DNA from: Clarireedia homoeocarpa
Taxonomy: Eukaryota > Ascomycota > Leotiomycetes > Helotiales > Rutstroemiaceae
Assembly (NCBI GenBank): GCA_001465935.1
Contig: LNKV01000002.1
Span: 1,736,001-1,800,000 of the forward strand
DNA: 64,000 nucleotides
Direction: 5' to 3'
Below are positions 61,312-64,000 of the stretch, in pieces. Within the stretch, counting starts at the first letter, position 1. Each line of letters opens with the position of its first letter. Below the pieces are notes generated by a model. That model was not told where the DNA came from. It did no database searches and saw only the letters and a program-made list of their open reading frames with translations. The position numbers and the translations under genes were made by a program.

Positions 61312-62308
61312 AGTTATTAGTTTTCAAAGAAAACAGTCCCGTAAGTTTATATTTATATTCCATGTTTCTCGGCACATGATACATACATACATACAGACAA
61401 CTCAGCCCTGCTAGCGAATTCCCCCCGCACTGTAGTCTATTCATTTATTCATTCATTCATTCCGCATTTGGAAGGACAGGGGAGGGGAGCGAAGGGAAAT
61501 ATAGAAAAGAGCTTCAGAGTTCATTCGCATTGACGAGGATGAGAAAGAAAGTATGATAGAGTCTTCTGGCAAGGAGGTTGGTTCTTTCTTTCTTTCTCTC
61601 TCTCCACAACTAGACGGTGCCAGTGTGTGTGTGTGTGGATGGAAATCTTTCCTAAGAATCAAACATCGGATCTTTGAGAATAAGTGAGATGTACAGAATT
61701 TAGACTTTGAAAGCCTTTTTTTATTTTATTTTATTTGATACAAAATTTCAGGCATTAAGACTTCGGGTAGATGAGATGCGTCGACTGATACGACCGAGGA
61801 TGAGATCAACACGAGATACAATACAACACCGACTCAAAACGCTAGATCTTTCTTTACTTGTGCGTCGATGTATAAGTAGCTCGCATATCAGACCCGAGAA
61901 TGTCATTAACAGCATCACAGAGGTAGGGTTACCACACTGGCAGGCTACGGAAATCCGCAGGGTGTGGTGTGCTTGGTTGATTCTGTGGCTAATACTCCAC
62001 CGCAAAAGCCGCGCCTACAAGAAGACGAACGGTTGGAAACCATTTACTTATATGAAATTTATGTCATGAAATCGTCAAATATATATCATTCGGAAAATAT
62101 CTAATCACCAAACCACCTCTATGCGCCAAGCAATGCTCGCTCTATTTCGCTTGCTCAAATCCAATCAGCCCGCTCTTGAAATAGAAAGAAATCGTCAACA
62201 AAAATTCCACCTCATCATGCGCTCTACTTCGCTTTTAAAAATCATCATGCAAAATCTCATCTATACCATTATGCACCCTTCTCACGGCCCACTTCGCTCG
62301 CCTCTACA
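60764..62308. other. intergenic stretch with microsatellites
   Basis: Holds a (CT)n run, ATAC and ATTC microsatellites near 61380 and 61440-61460, and a (GT)n near 61623. A 120-codon plus frame at 61707-62069 is not recognised. No gene is called. Confidence 0.45.
61276..61307. repeat. (CT)n microsatellite
   Basis: About 16 CT dinucleotides. Confidence 0.9.
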
Positions 62309-64000
62309 TCATCCACCACCCTCATCCCCGGCCATATTAGCATACCCGCCATCTGGATCCGCCTCCATCTCTGTCAATCTCAATGCTTGATCCACATCCT
62401 TGACAAAATGGCCTCTTCCACCACAAATATCCAAGATTCCACTCGCAACAAACAGCTCCCAGATGGGACTTCCCTCAGGCGGAACCCTAGAGAAGAATAC
62501 CCTTACACCTCGATCTCTATAACCCCTCACAATCTCCTCCAAAACTTGCGTGCCCGACCCATCCAGTCCCGTTACACCATGAACATCGAAAATCACATTT
62601 TTGTTATGTTCAGGAGACCTGACTCTTGGGAGCGCCGGATGCGCGTTCGTCGTACCATACAGTTCCAATCTCCTCAGCCTATTCTTCAATTCTCCGGTAT
62701 TCGCGAACGTCAGTGGTTCCGGAATTTTTACGATTAGACACCCCTCAATGAATTCGAGCTTGTCTGGATTCTCCTCCGCATTTTCAAAACGGTTGGTGCC
62801 GGGGATACGGCCGAGGATCTGGATGCGTGGACGCGTACTGTGTTTGATGACGGAAAGGAGTGACAGCCCGATGCCGATGGCGATGCCGAGACTGAGCGAG
62901 TAGAAGATGGTGGAGGCGAAGATTATGAACATGAGGCCGAGCTCGGTGTAGCCGCCAATACGAAGGAAGAACATAATGTCGTGGGGGGCCTCTTCGATAA
63001 GGGACCAGGCTACCACGGTGATCATGGAGGAGAGAACCGCTTTCTGGGATATTGTTAGGAGGAAGGTTGAGATAATGGAGGATTGTAGGACAAGAACTTA
63101 CTGGAAGATAATAGAAAGCAGGTAACAGGAATAGAACACAGATGACAGTGATCAAACTCAACAAAATACTACTCATGGGAGTTTTACCTCCCGTACTAGC
63201 ATTTACCTTACTTCGCCCATAACCACCGAATGCAGGCAGCGATTGAAAGCAACCACCGACCAAGTTTGCCACTCCTAGAGCAACCAATTCTCGGTTTGGG
63301 CTGAGTTGAATACCTTGAATGGCATCTTTTCCCTCTGCACCACCTAGACTTTTCGCAGCCACCGAAGACTCGAAGAAACCTAAGAGGGCAATGAGGAAGG
63401 AGGTTCCCATTGCTTCTCGGACATGCTTCATATGAGATATTTGGAATGGCCATCTGAAGACGAAGGGGCTGCCCGAGGTTGGTTTAACCTCGCCAAGGAT
63501 CTCCAAGTCAAGCCTATCCCATCTAAGTTGCCAAGTCAAGATAGCAGAAGCAACTACAACCAGGAACCGATCCGGAATATATGCAACGCTTGGGTATCGA
63601 GGCTGAAGACGTTTCTTCATCTCCCTATATCGGGTCAGTAATTTGTAAAGACTGATTGTTAAGCAAACTATACCTGAAGACCATGATGATTATAAAACTA
63701 ACAGCAGCAACAATACAGGTCAATTGATGTGCTTCCCCCGCATGATTAAATAAAAATCGTAGCTTGTCCACACTGCTGCCATGAGCCACCCCTCCTACTT
63801 CACTAGCAACATCTGCCAGACCCATCTCTGGAATCAATTGGTCTACCATGATGACAAAACCCACTGCAGAAATGAAGCCTCTTAAGAACGGTCTACTCAA
63901 AACACTATCCAAAAACCCTAGCCGTGTCAGTCCGGCGATAAGAATAACAGCGCCAGCCATTCCAGTAACAACACCGGCAACTCCAGCCTGCATCGCATCG
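62309..64000 (-). CDS. SulP-family sulfate transporter with STAS domain (5' end cut by window)
   Basis: Exons seen are 64000-63674 (continuing beyond the window), 63624-63102 and 63043-62309, with introns of 49 and 58 nt in phases 2 and 0. About 528 codons are present; the N-terminal helices are missing. The visible membrane part includes S-R-P-F-L-R-G-F-I-S-A-V-G, typical of SulP, and N-L-V-G-G-C-F-Q-S-L-P-A-F-G-G-Y-G-R-S with the conserved serine after the GGYGR-type loop. The C-terminal 150 residues form a STAS domain (F-D-V-H-G-V-T-G-L-D-G-S-G-T). Family members import sulfate or other anions. The C-terminus ends in acidic and Gly residues. Confidence 0.93.

Overview
The window looks like nuclear DNA of a filamentous ascomycete. 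Genes carry many short spliceosomal introns (about 49-75 nt, GT-AG, with CTRAC-like branch points), tRNA-Phe has a short intron just 3' of the anticodon, and intergenic spaces are long. The protein families (RTA1 membrane protein, NLP/NPP1 secreted protein, HeLo domain, Spt10-like acetyltransferase, hexose transporter) are typical of Pezizomycotina. Moderate GC content and similarity recalled from the transporter, RTA1 and xanthine dehydrogenase proteins suggest Leotiomycetes (Helotiales), but this is an inference made without a database search. A 15-base N run at 10031-10045 shows a scaffolded assembly.

Region 1 (about 1-5 kb): a relic ending in zinc-finger-like residues and an FAD-linked oxidoreductase that lacks the usual covalent flavin residues. 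Region 2 (5-22.6 kb): a gene-poor accessory stretch whose main content is five copies of a small gene family, which I do not recognise from any described family. Four copies lie on the minus strand and a divergent fifth on the plus strand. All share one architecture: a micro-exon of 38-56 nt, a phase-2 intron of 193-392 nt that is pyrimidine-rich, and a second exon carrying a Ser/Thr-rich linker, a first conserved block (N-L-S-x-x-R-I-Q-x-Y-L) and a second C-terminal block (V-V-Q-A-V-Y-x-M...F-x-G-R-R). Between the copies are a MITE-like element, tandem repeats, a tRNA-Phe and a decayed C2H2-like gene.

Region 3 (24-31.6 kb): an NLP gene, a decayed HeLo-domain gene whose reading continues into a ubiquitin-conjugating (E2) domain, and a disordered Pro-rich protein. 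Region 4 (36-45 kb): an RTA1-like membrane protein, two related single-pass proteins with an apple/PAN-like cysteine domain, and a HAD hydrolase and an HNH protein transcribed divergently between them, followed by a Cys-rich protein. Region 5 (45.8-64 kb): core genes with long spacers, namely an Spt10-like acetyltransferase with an integrase-type zinc finger, xanthine dehydrogenase, a hexose transporter and a SulP sulfate transporter cut by the right edge.

The core genes do not form a single pathway. Xanthine dehydrogenase (purine catabolism), the sugar transporter and the sulfate transporter are independent nutrient functions. No secondary-metabolite backbone gene, CRISPR array or rRNA gene was seen. 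The most novel-looking content is the five-copy family and the HeLo-E2 fusion relic.
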